Notes: generated from the letters alone by a model not told the origin. Positions 45,841 to 57,242 are shown, numbered from the stretch's first letter. The stretch is 64,000 nucleotides of DNA from Bedellia somnulentella (GCA_963576735.1 OY755198.1:9534535-9598534), one strand, 5' to 3'. Translations and numbers: made by a program.

Positions 45841-46450
45841 ATCAATATTTTTAAAAATGTCTTTAAAGCTAGCGTCACATGGATTTGTCAAATATGTGAA
45901 ATAATTATTAAATGCATGAAGCTACTAACTAAACAGGAGAGCGTATTCACAAAAATATGGTAAACAAAAATGCAATTTATTACAATGCAATAAAGTAAAT
46001 TATCTTTTAAAAACTGTCAAGCAGAGAAACGTCCTAGAACGAGAGCCGTGTGAGAGAGAAGTGTGTCCCGCTCGCGCGGTTGCCAGTCGAGATTAAGTTC
46101 AAAGAAAAACAAATTCAAACTTATTTATAGGGAATATTTTATAAAAAGCAGGTTATTAACTGTTCCTTTTTTGTATTTTATTTTAATTATTATTGTCACC
46201 TATCGATTTGGAGATAAATAATTGGTTAATTTTGGTAAAAGGGATATTAATATTTGTCACGGGTATCCCCATCGAAACAAGATAAATGTGGTGTCCACAA
46301 TTTATCATCTGTTTGAGTGTTTTGAAGCTTTTATCATTTAATTAAGAAAATAGTGATAAATATGGGTTCATGTTATGGAACAATAAATAAAATAACCTGT
46401 ATCATTTCGAACTTTACCACATGAATGCATTAAACGATTTGAATTTGAAT
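45841..46450. other. Intergenic, no gene recognised
   Basis: AT-rich apart from a short GC-richer stretch at 46020-46090. No ORF or repeat match that I can support. Confidence 0.3.
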
Positions 46451-46453
46451 ATA

Positions 46454-46665
46454 GCTGTGTGGTGTCGGCTTAGTATAGCACTACCCCATTTCTTCCGGTG
46501 GGTGTACGTAAGAGGCGACTAACGGTATTGGGGCTTTTAAGGGATTTTTGGGCAATGCGGTTGAGACCCATCACCAACAACCTTTATTTCACCATCTTTT
46601 CCCCACGCAACTTCCAAAAGTGGCTGAGGTAATTTTAATTCTCAAGCACTGGCTACCCATTATTT
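46454..46665 (+). mobile_element. SINE-A1, tail lost
   Basis: Complete head (GCTGTGTGGTGTCGGC), ends in the CTGGCTACCCA region without a (TATG)n tail. Confidence 0.68.
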
Positions 46666-46785
46666 TATAATCTATTAATTAAGAATAAATATGTATAAAA
46701 AACACGTTGATTTACCAAAAACAATGTATATATGTAAATATAAGTGTTTTTATAATATTTTTTATAATGTATGTATGTAAATATA

Positions 46786-46949
46786 ACTAATAAATAAAGG
46801 ATAAATAAAGGAAAGAAAAATTTCGACACAGGTGGGGATCGAACCCGCGACCTCGGGTATACGGCCCCGTCGCTCTACCAATTGAGCTACCGTGTCAAAG
46901 GCTGCATCAGGTCCCCACATGAGGTTTTCATGAACAAAAACATTCAAAA
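46786..46949 (-). mobile_element. SINE-C, minus strand
   Basis: The tRNA-like head on the minus strand begins GACACGGTAGCTCAATTGG and includes GCGGGTTCGATCCCC. A 12-bp duplication, ATGTAAATATAA, lies at 46774-46785 and 46950-46961. The 5' side carries an inverted piece of the family tail (CCCCACATGAGGTTTTCATG). Confidence 0.7.
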
Positions 46950-47099
46950 TATGTAAATATAAGTGTTTTTGTATCCTTTAGAGGAACTCTTATTAAAACA
47001 CCAACAGATGGTCACCCTACATAAAACGAGACACAGTTCGCTAGTTAGCCATCCTTCTTCAGGACACTTTAGGTCGCCAGCGCGCGTTCCTGTTTAAAT

Positions 47100-47470
47100 A
47101 ATACTTCCATGATTAAATGTTTTTGCTATGTCAGTAGGGCTACTTATTAATTTACCGTTGTATTCTATTTCTTTAATGTCATTACTTTTATTGTAGTCAT
47201 ATTCAGAATTCCATATAATTAAATCCCATGAAGCCTTACCTTTATTGCCTTTTGTAAGTATTTAATATAACTGATTTGTTGAGAAATATCTATCAGTTTT
47301 TTTATAACCTTTTTGTATTTTTTATAATAATAATGGTTTTTTTTTTTATTCAACGGCTCTTGTAAGTGTTTCAAACGTAGTTGTCTCTTTTTAATACAGC
47401 TTCGTTTACTTCCCTTAGATAACCATTTGTTTTTTATCGCCTTTTGTATAATTTGGACTGTTTCCAACGG
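47100..47470 (-). pseudogene. LINE ORF2 linker fragment
   Basis: Minus-strand frame with VQIIQKAIKNKWLSKGSKRS and Lys/Tyr-rich continuation, as in the region between endonuclease and RT of jockey-like LINEs, then the YNKSNDIKEIEYNGKL-like stretch at 47140-47200. Confidence 0.5.
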
Positions 47471-47500
47471 GAAACATAATTCAATTCAATTCATGTCGTC

Positions 47501-47755
47501 TATACATACATACAAACATACATATACTCACGGCTATAAATCCCTTAACGGGGTGTCCAGAGCTTTGGAATGAGAAATTCCTCAGTCACTTTTGGAAGTT
47601 GATTAGGGAAAAGATGGTAATAATAAATGATTTTGGTGACAGGTCTCAACACCACATCGCCCAAAAATCACTTCAAAAGACTCAGACCCTTAGTCGCCTC
47701 TTACGATCACACATGGGTAGAAATGGGGTAGTGTTATTCTAAGCCGACACTACGC
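47501..47755 (-). mobile_element. SINE-A copy
   Basis: Inverted (CATA)n tail at 47501. Head ends GTAGTGTCGGC on the minus strand. Confidence 0.7.
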
Positions 47756-47771
47756 GTCTATCTTCGTCGTC

Positions 47772-47865
47772 TAACAGCGTGAGGAAACCCACATGACTAA
47801 GTTGTACTTTGTCATGTGACAGTGTATTCGTAAAAAACGGCGATAGGCCTGCCTCCTATCACTAC
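47772..47865 (+). mobile_element. SINE-B middle fragment
   Basis: GTGAGGAAACCCACATGAC to GGCCTGCCTCCTATCAC. Confidence 0.6.
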
Positions 47866-47868
47866 AGC

Positions 47869-48064
47869 TTTCTACCCACGGGTGTCGTAAGAGGCAACTA
47901 ATGGTATGGGGTTTTTTAAGTTGTTATTGGGCTATGTGGTTGGAGACCCATCACCAACGATACTTTATTTCTATCATCTTGTCCCCTGTCTACTTCCAAA
48001 TGAGGCTGAGGTGTCTGGCTACGCCTTTTTTGGATTTATGGCCATTAGTGTATGTGTGTATGTT
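47869..48064 (+). mobile_element. SINE-A2, 5'-truncated
   Basis: Ends GTGTATGTGTGTATGT at the exact left edge of the segment duplicated between genes B and C. Confidence 0.62.
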
Positions 48065-48253
48065 ATCGATTAACAATTGTGAAAATTAGTCAACTTGTTA
48101 AAAGCGTTGTTGAAATTATCCCACAGTTTATTATTGTATCAATTTAAAATGTTTTATTCCTATGGCATAATATTTTTGTTATATCATTATAAATTAGTAA
48201 AGGCTTTCAATCATAGTTCAATGTCAATTGGACAATCAAGCAAACAGTTTTTA

Positions 48254-48289
48254 TATATAAGGGAACAGTTTTGACAGTTTAACATCAGT
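48254..48289 (+). promoter_or_regulatory. Core promoter of silk-like gene C
   Basis: TATATAA lies at 48254-48260 and TCAGT at 48285-48289, with a predicted +1 at 48287. AATATTTTTGTT at 48169-48180 ends 74 nt before the TATA box. The upstream sequence from about 48066 is nearly identical to gene B from about 40108. Confidence 0.7.
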
Positions 48290-48315
48290 ACATCTCTTTA
48301 ACTGGAAAGACAAAG
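48287..48315 (+). other. Non-coding exon 1 of gene C
   Basis: This leader is almost identical to that of gene B and ends at a GTAAGT donor at 48316. Intron 1 (48316-50158) holds the two SINE-A copies shared with gene B plus about 1.2 kb of sequence unique to gene C. Confidence 0.6.
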
Positions 48316-48356
48316 GTAAGTTGTGTTTTATATAATTTTATAGTAAAGTAAAGTTT

Positions 48357-48556
48357 GTTGTGTAGTGTCGGCTTAGAATAGCACTACCCCATTTCTGACT
48401 AACGATGACGATGCGGTTGGAGACCCTTCACCAACAACCTTTATTGTAACATATTTTCCCCACTAAACTTTCCAAAAGTGGCTGATGAATTTCTTATTCC
48501 GAAGCTCTGGCTACCCCTTCTAGGGATTTATAGCCGTGAGTATATGTATGTATGTA
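48357..48556 (+). mobile_element. SINE-A1 in gene C intron 1
   Basis: Shared with gene B, but with an internal deletion of about 30 bp after CCCCATTTC. Confidence 0.72.
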
Positions 48557-48632
48557 AAGTAAGTAAAAAAACTTTTTTAGTCCCTCATAGTCGAACAAAT
48601 GACATATACTGAGAATAATATTTATCGGCTTT

Positions 48633-48841
48633 GCCGTGTAGTGCCGGCTTAGAATGTCACTACCCCTTTCTACCCACTGGTGTCGTAAGAGACTACTAAG
48701 GGTTTGGGGCTTGTAAGTGTTTTTGGGCGATGCGACTTGTCCACTATCAACTTCAGAAATTTGTCTGAGGAGTTTCAAGCTCTGAAGCTCTGACTACCCC
48801 TTTTTGGGATTGATGGTTGCGGGTATATATGTATGTATGTT
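48633..48841 (+). mobile_element. SINE-A2 in gene C intron 1
   Basis: Shared with gene B, with a deletion after GGGCGATGCG. Confidence 0.7.
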
Positions 48842-48845
48842 ATCT

Positions 48846-49045
48846 AAACGTTTACACCGTATATCTCCCAAGGGGTCAGCAGAGGTACAAACACTGTGTT
48901 CTAGTAATAGCAGGCAGGCCTTTTTTGTACGAATACACTGTCAGATGACTATAAAACGTAACCATGTGGGTTTCCTGACGATGTTTTTCGCCATATTTAA
49001 TGTTTTAAGAAAAGACAAACTAGCGTAGCTCCGACCCAGGATGTT
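48846..49045 (-). mobile_element. SINE-B, degraded, gene C intron 1
   Basis: Recognisable by AACGTTTACACCG and CATGTGGGTTTCCTGACGATG. Not present in gene B. Confidence 0.5.
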
Positions 49046-49148
49046 CACATTCACAATATCCGGGATATATTTGAAGATAAATTTAAAGTATGTTTGTTTT
49101 TTTTTTGAACTTTAAAGTTGGTTTAATAAACTATCAATAAAAGATATA

Positions 49149-49286
49149 CGCCCGATTTCTGAATTGAGTATTCAAGCTGAGAACGACTTAAGTATCGTTT
49201 TGTCTCATTCAGTTGTTAAGATTTCAATGCGACAGAACGATACTTAAGTTGTTCTCAGCTGGAATACTCAATTCAGAAATCGGGCG
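49149..49286. mobile_element. MITE-E palindrome, 138 bp, gene C intron 1
   Basis: CGCCCGATTTCTGAATTGAG and its inverse, flanked by ATA on both sides. Absent from gene B. Confidence 0.75.
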
Positions 49287-49288
49287 AT

Positions 49289-50025
49289 AGACGTTTCCGT
49301 TGGCTCGAGCATGTGCATCTTATGCACCCACTCGTCTGCTGCGTCGCGTCAAGCTACGCGCAGTTTCGCATGCAAAACGAGACGTTGGGAGACCGCTGTT
49401 GCGCTTCAAAGGCTGCGTTAAACGCGATATGGCAGCTTTCCGAATACAACATCAAATTTGAGAAAAGCTCGCTGAAGATAGAGAAGAGAGGCGTAAACAT
49501 CTAGCCGCTTCCTTACCACCAATAAGTGATTTCCCTTGTTCTAGATGTGGTAGGCTTTGTAGGTCTCGTATTGGTCTGCATAGCCACCAACGTAGGTGCA
49601 GTCAAAACACTGGAGTTACTCGTACTTACGTACAAAATATTTAGTTTCTTAAGAGAAAGCAGTATATTTGTTAGTAATTATTTATGAGGTTATGCCGTAT
49701 GAAAGTAGTTATATATTATATACTAAATTCAATTATTTAAAGAGAATAATAAATACTTTTTGTGTATGTCTGTTAGTATTTTTCTTTTTGTTGTTTTATT
49801 ATTTTTGTATGTTTAACTTATTTATATTAAGTTGTAATATTAGTTTTAGTTATGGCGCTAACTGAAAACCAGCGTATGGGAAATTCATCAACCAACTTGT
49901 TTGACTTTCTCATACACATGCTGCTGAGTTGGTGCCTTTTTGGTGCATTCTTTTTTTTGATGTAAATTTACTCTGTATTTCTTGTTGTGTGCCAAATAAA
50001 CAATTTTTCTTCTTCTTCTTCAACT
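49289..50025 (+). mobile_element. LINE 3' fragment with terminal zinc-finger coding, gene C intron 1
   Basis: The + strand encodes GRPLLRFKGCVKRDMAAF, then KHLAASLPPISDFPCSRC, then GRLCRSRIGLHSHQRRC, a C2H2-type end found in some LINE ORF2 proteins. The frame shifts at least twice. A 3' UTR and a (TTC)n tail at about 50012-50023 follow. Confidence 0.55.
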
Positions 50026-50219
50026 TTTACCAGACACTGTTTAAACCGTCTATCATAGATGTAACAGGCCCATCATGATAATGATGATATCACTTCGACT
50101 ACTTTACGTTATAAAAGCTTGCGCATATTTAAAAAGGCTTCAATTATATCTGTTTCAGTATTTGTACGGCTGTCTTTAGAGGTGTGGATTCAAGAAACAA
50201 GTAAACATAGTTCATCAGC

Positions 50220-52739
50220 ATGAGATATTTAAGTTTAGTCTCTTGTGAGTATTAAAATATGTCACTTTTTTACCTTTCTTAGAATTTATGTATAAAAATA
50301 TCTCAAAAGTCAGATGAAAAATTAAGAGGTGGTATTAGATATAGGTGATAATATAGTAAATTTAACATATACATCACAACATAAAATAATCCTACCCATT
50401 TTGATAAAAGTAAAATTTTGTAAAGACTTAATAGTCCATGCGACATGATAGTCCAATGGGTAGAACACCCGCCCGAAAACAGAAGGGCATGAGTTCCAAT
50501 CCTGGGACGGGCCTACACCAATTTGTCTTTTCTAAAGTCATACGTGTGGTTAATTTATCATAGTTGCTAACGGTGAGGGAAAACATCGTGAGGAAACCCA
50601 CATGGCTGAGTTGTACTTAGTCATGTGACAGTGTATTCGTTCAAAACGGCGATAGGCCTGCCCCCTATCACGTGAGTACACTGTCTACGCAAAACGTGGG
50701 TACCTTCTCTGGAAACTAGATGGCGCTAGCCATGTGAGTTCAGGAGTATTGGTACCTCTGCCAACCCCTTCGGGGATAAACGGCGTGAACGTTTATGTTA
50801 TGTTATGTTACTTAAGTAATGAAAATAAATTTCGATTGCCGTTATAGGGGTGAAACACTAAGTTATATGAAATACAATTTTGTCTTTTTACAGGCTTTTT
50901 AGCAATATTAGCAACAACAGCTTGTTCACCGACGCTATGCGTAAGTATCAAAATTTATTGTACATTAACAATGTAATATATATTCTTCGTGTGCACGCTT
51001 AACTGAGATAACACTTTATGTGTACAAACATTCATTTTATACTCAAAGTATGGGGTAGTCAGAGGCTATCGACTGCAACTTTGAACAAATCTGGCATACC
51101 CTCTCAAGATATATTTGCATACATAAATATTTTAATAATGGCCCTTTATTTCTTGTACTTTCTATGCCTGCCTTTTTGTGCACTGTTTCTAAATGATCTA
51201 AATGTTTCCTCCTGATCGTCTTCTGTTGACATTACCATATTTTTTTGATTTATATGTCCTTTTCGACAATTTATTTTATTTATATTTATTTACATTTAGT
51301 TTATGGGCACAAACTATTTTACCGTTATTTTTTCTATCATTTTTACAATACTATCTTGCGCAACGCACCTTTTACAAATCTCACTATTTCTCAATTCATC
51401 ACGTCAACCTGAGATTGTATGTCTTTCCATTTAATGAATTTAACATTAAAGCAAACTTTTGCACTGTCTTAGTGGCGAATTAAACTAGAAAAAATAGCAA
51501 CCGGCTCTCATATTTCATATTACATTTGAGGTTACATAATCAGTTATCTTTCCATGTATGAAGTCAAAACTGTAATAAGTATCTATAGGACATATCTTTT
51601 TTTTACAGGACCCGTGCAGCCCTTGTCACACTCCTGTCATACCATGCGCCCAGCCATGCCAAAAACATATACAAGTCATCTTTGTGAACGGATGTGAATC
51701 AGAATTACATCAACTAATCCAAGAACTAAGTTTGTCTAATTCTAAGGATGTTTCTGTAGCTTTCTATAATTTCAACGGTGGTGCAAATTTCTTGGGCAAC
51801 ATCGTCACAGGTGACTGGGATCTCCTGAGAATACTTAATGATCATGATTTATTCTTCATCATCGATTCAGACCACGAGGTTACTACTTTAGTCGTCACTA
51901 AATCACACAATCAACACGATATTAATTCGATAATAAATTTCGTTAGAGGTTTATCTAACAATAATATTAATGCAGCTGTCTTTTACGGAACTTCTCCTAG
52001 ATTTAGTTCAACATCTAATGGTGGTTCTTTTGGTCACATAAATGGTGGCAGATCATCAAATTTTATCAGTGGTTGCAGATCGTTGGACCTTCTAAGAGGA
52101 TCACCTCTCCATCCATCGGGATCTACTGGATATATTAACAGAGGTGGATTAAGAGACCTTTCTGAAACTGGAAGACTTGGCTACATTGGCAGCGATAGAT
52201 TAAGTTACCTTGAAGGCAGAGGTTCCACTGGCTATTTGAGTGATGAAGGTGCAGCTAATTTCATAACTGCTCATGGATCATCTGGACATACTAGAGGTGG
52301 AGGCTTGAATGGAATAAGAGGCCTTGGTTATATTGATACTGCTGAATTAGGTAAACCTTCTCGTCATATAAGTGATTCACCAAACTTCGTAAGAGGTGGT
52401 GAATTATTTGGCCATAATGGAGAAGATGGCTCAAGTGGTTTCCCTAGTCTTAAAGGAGTAGGATATATTGGTGGTTTCGATGGTTACCCAGAAGGATTAG
52501 GGTACTTAAGCAGCTCTGGATCCAGTGGCTACCCAAGACTAAGTGGACACTCAGGAAGAGGTCCAATCAGTTACATAGATAATTATAGAAACGATGGTAG
52601 GAGAAATCACGGTTATAATGGTAATTTGAGAGGATCATTTGATTTCCGAAACCAATTTGTGCCTACTTCAGAAAATGACAAATTTAAACCAAGTTGTATA
52701 CATTGCCCAGTGCCCATAGTTTCTCAATCTTGCCACTGA
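50220..52739 (+). CDS. Silk-like gene C: truncated paralogue, sister of gene B
   Basis: Exons are 50159-50244 (coding from 50220), 50894-50940 (47 nt) and 51609-52739, giving 400 aa. The donor after exon 2 is GTGAGT rather than GTAAGT. The signal peptide (MRYLSLVSC then FLAILATTA), Cys/Pro stretch, N-domain and degenerate Gly-rich region match gene B closely. The frame ends at TGA after IVSQSCH. Gene B reads CACGGCATAC here and gene C reads CACTGATAC, so a one-base loss plus a substitution removes a further tail of about 26 residues. The N-domain remains open, so a shortened secreted product is possible. Confidence 0.75.
50440..50811 (+). mobile_element. SINE-B, full length, gene C intron 2
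   Basis: Sense copy, very similar to 39451-39824. The matching intron of gene B lacks it. Confidence 0.8.
51048..51425 (-). mobile_element. RTE LINE fragment, degraded, gene C intron 3
   Basis: Matches GGGTAGTCAGAGGCTATCGA and following on the minus strand. It includes the part replaced by the Helitron in gene B. Confidence 0.55.
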
Positions 52740-53130
52740 TACATCCATGCCCCGCCACTGATTTTTGGGTTGAACCTCTACCAGAACCCGTTCATTGCAA
52801 ATGTAGAGGATAATGGTGGTAATGTCCAATACTTTCAAGACCTTGCTAAGAATACATCGCCAAATATTTCAAAGATCTACTGGTACTGGAGAAACCTACA
52901 GCGCAATACACACTGAGCCCGCCGGGCTGCCGACATTGCCCGGTGACACTACCCGGCAGACTATGTTGAAAGAATTATGTCTAACTTATGTATGAAAACT
53001 AGACCACTAACAAAAAGTTGCCGACATATGTCGACGGCCTGGCGGGCTCAGTGTGTATTGTGCTTACGAATGACTCTGTTTTGGTAGATAATGTTACTAA
53101 TTTGAACTGCAAAGTTATTCTCTATCCCAT
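52740..53130 (+). pseudogene. Decayed C-domain of gene C, split by MITE-D
   Basis: The sequence aligns to the gene B remnant: a Cys/Pro tail out of frame, a VEDNGGNVQYFQDLAK-like piece, MITE-D, then the LVDxxTNLNCKVIL block. The deletion and the MITE position are the same as in gene B, so the C-domain loss predates the B/C duplication. Confidence 0.75.
52900..53064. mobile_element. MITE-D, 165 bp, in gene C C-domain remnant
   Basis: It has the same length, ends and flanking TAC as the gene B copy. Its left inner arm reads CACTGAGCCC, which pairs better with the right arm than the CACTAAGCCC of gene B. Confidence 0.75.
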
Positions 53131-53390
53131 TGTTTGGTGATAAACCAACAATGACAATTATTTTACTTTTGTACGAATAGAACTAATGGACACAATACTA
53201 AAGACAAAAATATGTACAAATATGTTTTATGGTAATCAAACTGCATTACAGTAAAACTTTCTTTACTTGGTTATCAGTATGTTTTCTTCTCAATTACAAT
53301 ATTGAATGTAGAATACTGAGTAGTTTTTATATTTATATTTATTTATTCTTATAGCATTTAAAAATGTATTTAGAATATCATGTATATTTT

Positions 53391-53500
53391 AATGTTTTTT
53401 TGACATGAATTCCTCATGTGGGGATTATTACTCATAAATAAAAGATGTTATTAAAGGAAAGAAAAATTTCGACACTGGCGGGGTTCGAACCCGCGACCTT
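53391..53500 (-). mobile_element. SINE-C fragment in the 3' region of gene C
   Basis: ATGTTTTTTTGACATGAATT then GGCGGGGTTCGAACCCGCGACC. Homology between the gene B and C 3' regions stops exactly here. Confidence 0.65.
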
Positions 53501-53659
53501 CTTAATTTTGTTAAAATTAAAATGTCATTAAAAAATAAAGAAAAGAAAAAAAAAACATAATTATTATACTATAAAGTAAATCAAGGCAACACATGTCAAA
53601 ATATTATATAAACTTTATTACAATTTCAATGTCATAAAAAATAAAAAAAGGAAAAACAT

Positions 53660-54090
53660 AGTTAAAATTTAAAAGTCAAATATTGCAATTTTTAATAAAG
53701 TCATCAATTGTATAGAAACAGTAAATGTCCAAAAGATAATTAAAAATGATAATTTTATGTTTATTGTATGTCAGTAATTTTGTTTCATCTTTTACTAGAT
53801 TATACAGCTTGATCGCCATTTCATAACCGTTTCTCTGACAAATCGATAGACTTTTAATATTTGGTTTAGTTAATTGTATTTTATGGTTTCCTCTTTGTGG
53901 ACTCGATTTTGGCCCAGTTTGTTGAAAAAGTGATCTATGCTTATACACGAATAATAATATTTCGTATATGTAGAGAGATGGCAGTGGCAATATATTAAGT
54001 TTTTTAAATAATGGTCGACAGCTTTCAAGAAAGTCGGCTCCACACAAGATTCTAACGCATTCTTGTCCCCTATCAACTTCTGCATATGTA
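53660..54090 (-). pseudogene. jockey-like LINE RT C-terminal fragment
   Basis: 123-codon minus frame with ESCRPLFKKLNILPLPSLYI and YEILLFVYKHRSLF, then GYEMAIKLYNLV, the standard end of jockey-group RT proteins. 54091-54400 is AT-rich with no gene. Confidence 0.65.
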
Positions 54091-54399
54091 TGTATGTAAT
54101 AAACTACATCTGTTTCTATTTCATATATCTGTGAAATATATCCATTATTTATCTAGTACACTGATTAAGCATTTCAATGGTATTTTTATAAGAGAAGAAA
54201 TTTATAAGCATAGAGTACTCAGAGCTTCGTTATGACATCTCGGACTACAAAGATAATCAAACAATAAATCCGAAAAATAACTCTGGATACGAAATTATTC
54301 GCTTCGCTCCTTTTATCAGCGGCGCGTAGTGTGGTGCATGCCTAGTTAATATTTACATATATACGGACATATTATACACAGATCAAATTAGCCCCAAAC

Positions 54400-55190
54400 T
54401 AACGGCCGATTTCACAATTGAGAATTCAACGATAAAAGCATCTCAAACCGTATTTAAGAACGTACTTACCAAAATTACGTTTCTGAATTGACCAAATATT
54501 GTAATTTAATCAAATTTTGATTGTTTGCTTAAAATGTTGAGCATCAATCAATAAATCGACATAAATGTTGAAATTTGCGTTTCTGAACTCGTTTGACAAT
54601 ACTCAAACGGTAATCATTGCTGATTTGAGAAGGTGAGAGTTAAGTGTCAAATTCGGCGTCTTAAACCGTGCTCCATTTCAAATTTGTGAAGTAAACACAT
54701 TGGTTTCGGCTTTCTGTAGATATCTTCGGATACATAAAATAAAAAAAAAAAAAAAAAAAATTTTATTTGTCTTTTTACACATACAACAAAAATATATATA
54801 CAATAATACAGTGAAAAGAAGTTAAAAAAGAAGAAATAATTAAATAACAATTAAAAAAAAAAGACAAAATGGTTACGAGCTCGGTCTAACCACTTAAAAG
54901 CGGATAGCTCCGGTTTTCAGCTCTAACCAATACTTATAACTAAATGAAACTTAAAAACTAACCTAGAACTAAACACACAAAATAACATACTAGCGTACAA
55001 ATCTACATATTCTTAGCCAATAATAATACAATATGTGGGTAATTTTGGGTACATGCGCCTTATACATAAAAAGATGACATTTACATATATGAAATATTCT
55101 AAACACGTACAATATATTTATAACATAGAACATTTATACATATATACTTACATATAAATATAGAATATACATATACAATACACACAAATA
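54400..55190. other. No gene recognised
   Basis: AT-rich. Includes a 20-nt A run at about 54741-54760 and several (ATAC)-like stretches. Probably LINE 3'-UTR debris linked to the RT remnant at 55380-55575. Confidence 0.3.
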
Positions 55191-55369
55191 TTTACATATG
55201 AAAATTATAGGTATGAAGTATGTTCAAAACAAAAATAAAAACAAATACTCTTTTGCGTCCAAATGAATACTTACACACAGGTGCACATATATAGTTATAG
55301 CACATATGACATACATAATAAATATAGTATATTATATATACATATAAGAAAAAAGAAGAAAAAGAAAAA

Positions 55370-55575
55370 TAAAACTCATTCGATATTGGAAGCACAACCA
55401 TAGGGAACAGCAAATTTATTGAACTGCGATAATAACAGCCATTTGCGTAGTTTTTGTCTGAAAGTATGAATAGACTGAGCATTTTTAATTGGCGGCGGAA
55501 TAACGTTCCAGCATTTTGCGGCTGTTATTTTAAAAGAACCTTTAGTCCTACTAAGTTTGTGCTTCGGTACTAAGT
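55370..55575 (-). pseudogene. LINE RT C-terminal fragment
   Basis: The minus strand reads LVPKHKLSRTKGSFKITAAK, CWNVIPPPIKNAQSIHTFRQ, KLRKWLLLSQFNKFAV and a stop, as at the end of jockey/CR1 RT proteins. Confidence 0.55.
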
Positions 55576-55721
55576 TTACATGTCAGACAACGGCTGTAAG
55601 TCAGACTTTTATCATGGGATACTAACTCAACGATGTATTAAATATTATATACTCAATACTCAACATATAAATAACACCCAAGACTAACAAACAGTCATTT
55701 ATGCTCATCACCTAAATGTTG

Positions 55722-55797
55722 CTCTCACCGGGGATCGAACCCGCAACCTCCGAACCGAGAAGCCAATCACCTATCCACTCGGCCACGACTGTCAAAA
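55722..55797 (-). repeat. tRNA-Ser-like pseudogene or SINE head
   Basis: The minus strand reads GACAGTCGTGGCCGAGTGGA (as the 5' end of tRNA-Ser) and GCGGGTTCGATCCCCGG (T-arm). The acceptor ends (GACAGTC and GAGAGCA) do not pair, so it is not a functional tRNA. Confidence 0.6.
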
Positions 55798-56007
55798 ATT
55801 GCTATAGGAGAATCCGCTGCACGTGGTATATCATCCCAACTATCATAACAACATACTATCAAGGCTACAGTATTAGTATACAACAAGTAGTTAACAATTA
55901 GTTCCGCTAAAGACCGCTTGTAGCGCTGCATGACAAAACAGACCATTTGACATAACACCAATTATAGATGTGATGACAAAACATGATACAAGATATTATA
56001 TAAGATA

Positions 56008-56215
56008 CGGCCATAAATCACGAAAAGGGGTAGCCAGAGCTTCAGTGCTGGAAACTCCTCAGCCATATTTGGAAGTTGATAGGGGACATGGTGGTGGGAA
56101 AAAAAGTATCGCTGGTAATTGGTTTCCAACCGCATCGCCCAAAACCCACTGAAGAAAAGCCCCATTCCCTTAGTCACCTCCTAAAACACCCACTGAAAGA
56201 AAGGGGTAGTGACAT
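56008..56215 (-). mobile_element. SINE-A2
   Basis: Inverted copy truncated at both ends, from ATACGGCCATAAATC to GGGGTAGTGACAT. Confidence 0.65.
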
Positions 56216-56270
56216 ACGTACAATAATAAAAACATTTATTTGTCTTTTATAACCCTTAGTTTCCAGTTAG

Positions 56271-56387
56271 TTAGTCTCCAACCGCATCGCCCATAAATAC
56301 CTTAAAAACCCCTATACCCTCAGTCGCCTCTTACGACACCCGTGGGTAGAATGGGGTAGTGACATTCTAAGCCGGCACTACACGGCA
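56271..56387 (-). mobile_element. SINE-A2 head fragment
   Basis: AGTCTCCAACCGCATCGCCC through AAGCCGGCACTACACGGC. Confidence 0.65.
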
Positions 56388-56512
56388 AATAGTTATTAGA
56401 ATAAACATAACATACATGCACAATCCGACTTAATTCATAGGAATCTTTAAACTGATATAATAATCTTAACATTTAAACTCTTAAATTAAAATTTGAAACA
56501 CTAACAATAAAT

Positions 56513-56957
56513 AGGCTATTTGACATTGCGAGAAATATAGTGTCAATAGCTGTCATCAGTATAAATTAAGAGTTTTAAAATGGTTATTTATTAACGTAAG
56601 TTGAAAATAATAATTGATTTCTTTAAAAATCCATAAATATAAATGCAAATTTTTAAACGTTTGTCACGTGACACAAAACGTTCTTGAATGGTCGAGTTTA
56701 TGATGACGTCACATGCCTGTAAAGAAACCTCGTGGCTCGTTTGTTGCCACAGACCAAATACAGGCAAGTGACGTCACTGACCCGTTTGCAGCGCCATATT
56801 GTCAAAATAGTGTTTTGACGCGCTATTTGAATATTAAGTTTTTAATTTGATATTTTTCAGCTAATGTGCACCAGATTTAAAAAATATAACTTTTACTGGG
56901 TTCCTTAAACTCTACTACATCATATAAAATGGATTTTAAAAACCTGTCAAATAGCCC
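56513..56957. mobile_element. MITE-H, about 445 bp
   Basis: Terminal inverted repeats GGCTATTTGAC and GTCAAATAGCC. Partial internal inverted similarity (TTTTAAAATGG.. and ..CCATTTTAAAAA-type ends, paired GTGACGTCA stretches). No ORF. Confidence 0.55.
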
Positions 56958-56998
56958 ATTGATAAGGAACTTAACAAAAACCGTAGTGCCAGCTTACT

Positions 56999-57242
56999 GC
57001 CATGTAGTGCCGGCTTAGAATCTGACTATCCCCCTCTACCCTTGGGTGTTGTAAGAGGCACTAAGGGTATGGGAATTTTAAAGTGGTTTTTGGGCGATGC
57101 GGTTGGAGACCCATCACCAACGAGACTTTATTTCTACCATCTTCTACCTATTAACTGCTAAATTTGGCTGAGGAGTTTCCAGCTCTGAAGCTCTGGCTAC
57201 CCATTTTTAGGATTTTTGGCCTTGAGTATATGTATGTATGTA
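56999..57242 (+). mobile_element. SINE-A2
   Basis: Full-length copy with (TATG)n tail. Confidence 0.72.

Noticed and set aside
40332..52739. Genes B and C as exons of one gene
   Set aside because: Each has its own TATA box, initiator, leader exon, signal-peptide exons and stop, with independent flanking insertions.
55722..55797. Possible minus-strand tRNA-Ser gene
   Set aside because: The 5' half resembles tRNA-Ser, but the acceptor ends do not pair and the middle is wrong; a pseudogene or SINE head fits better.
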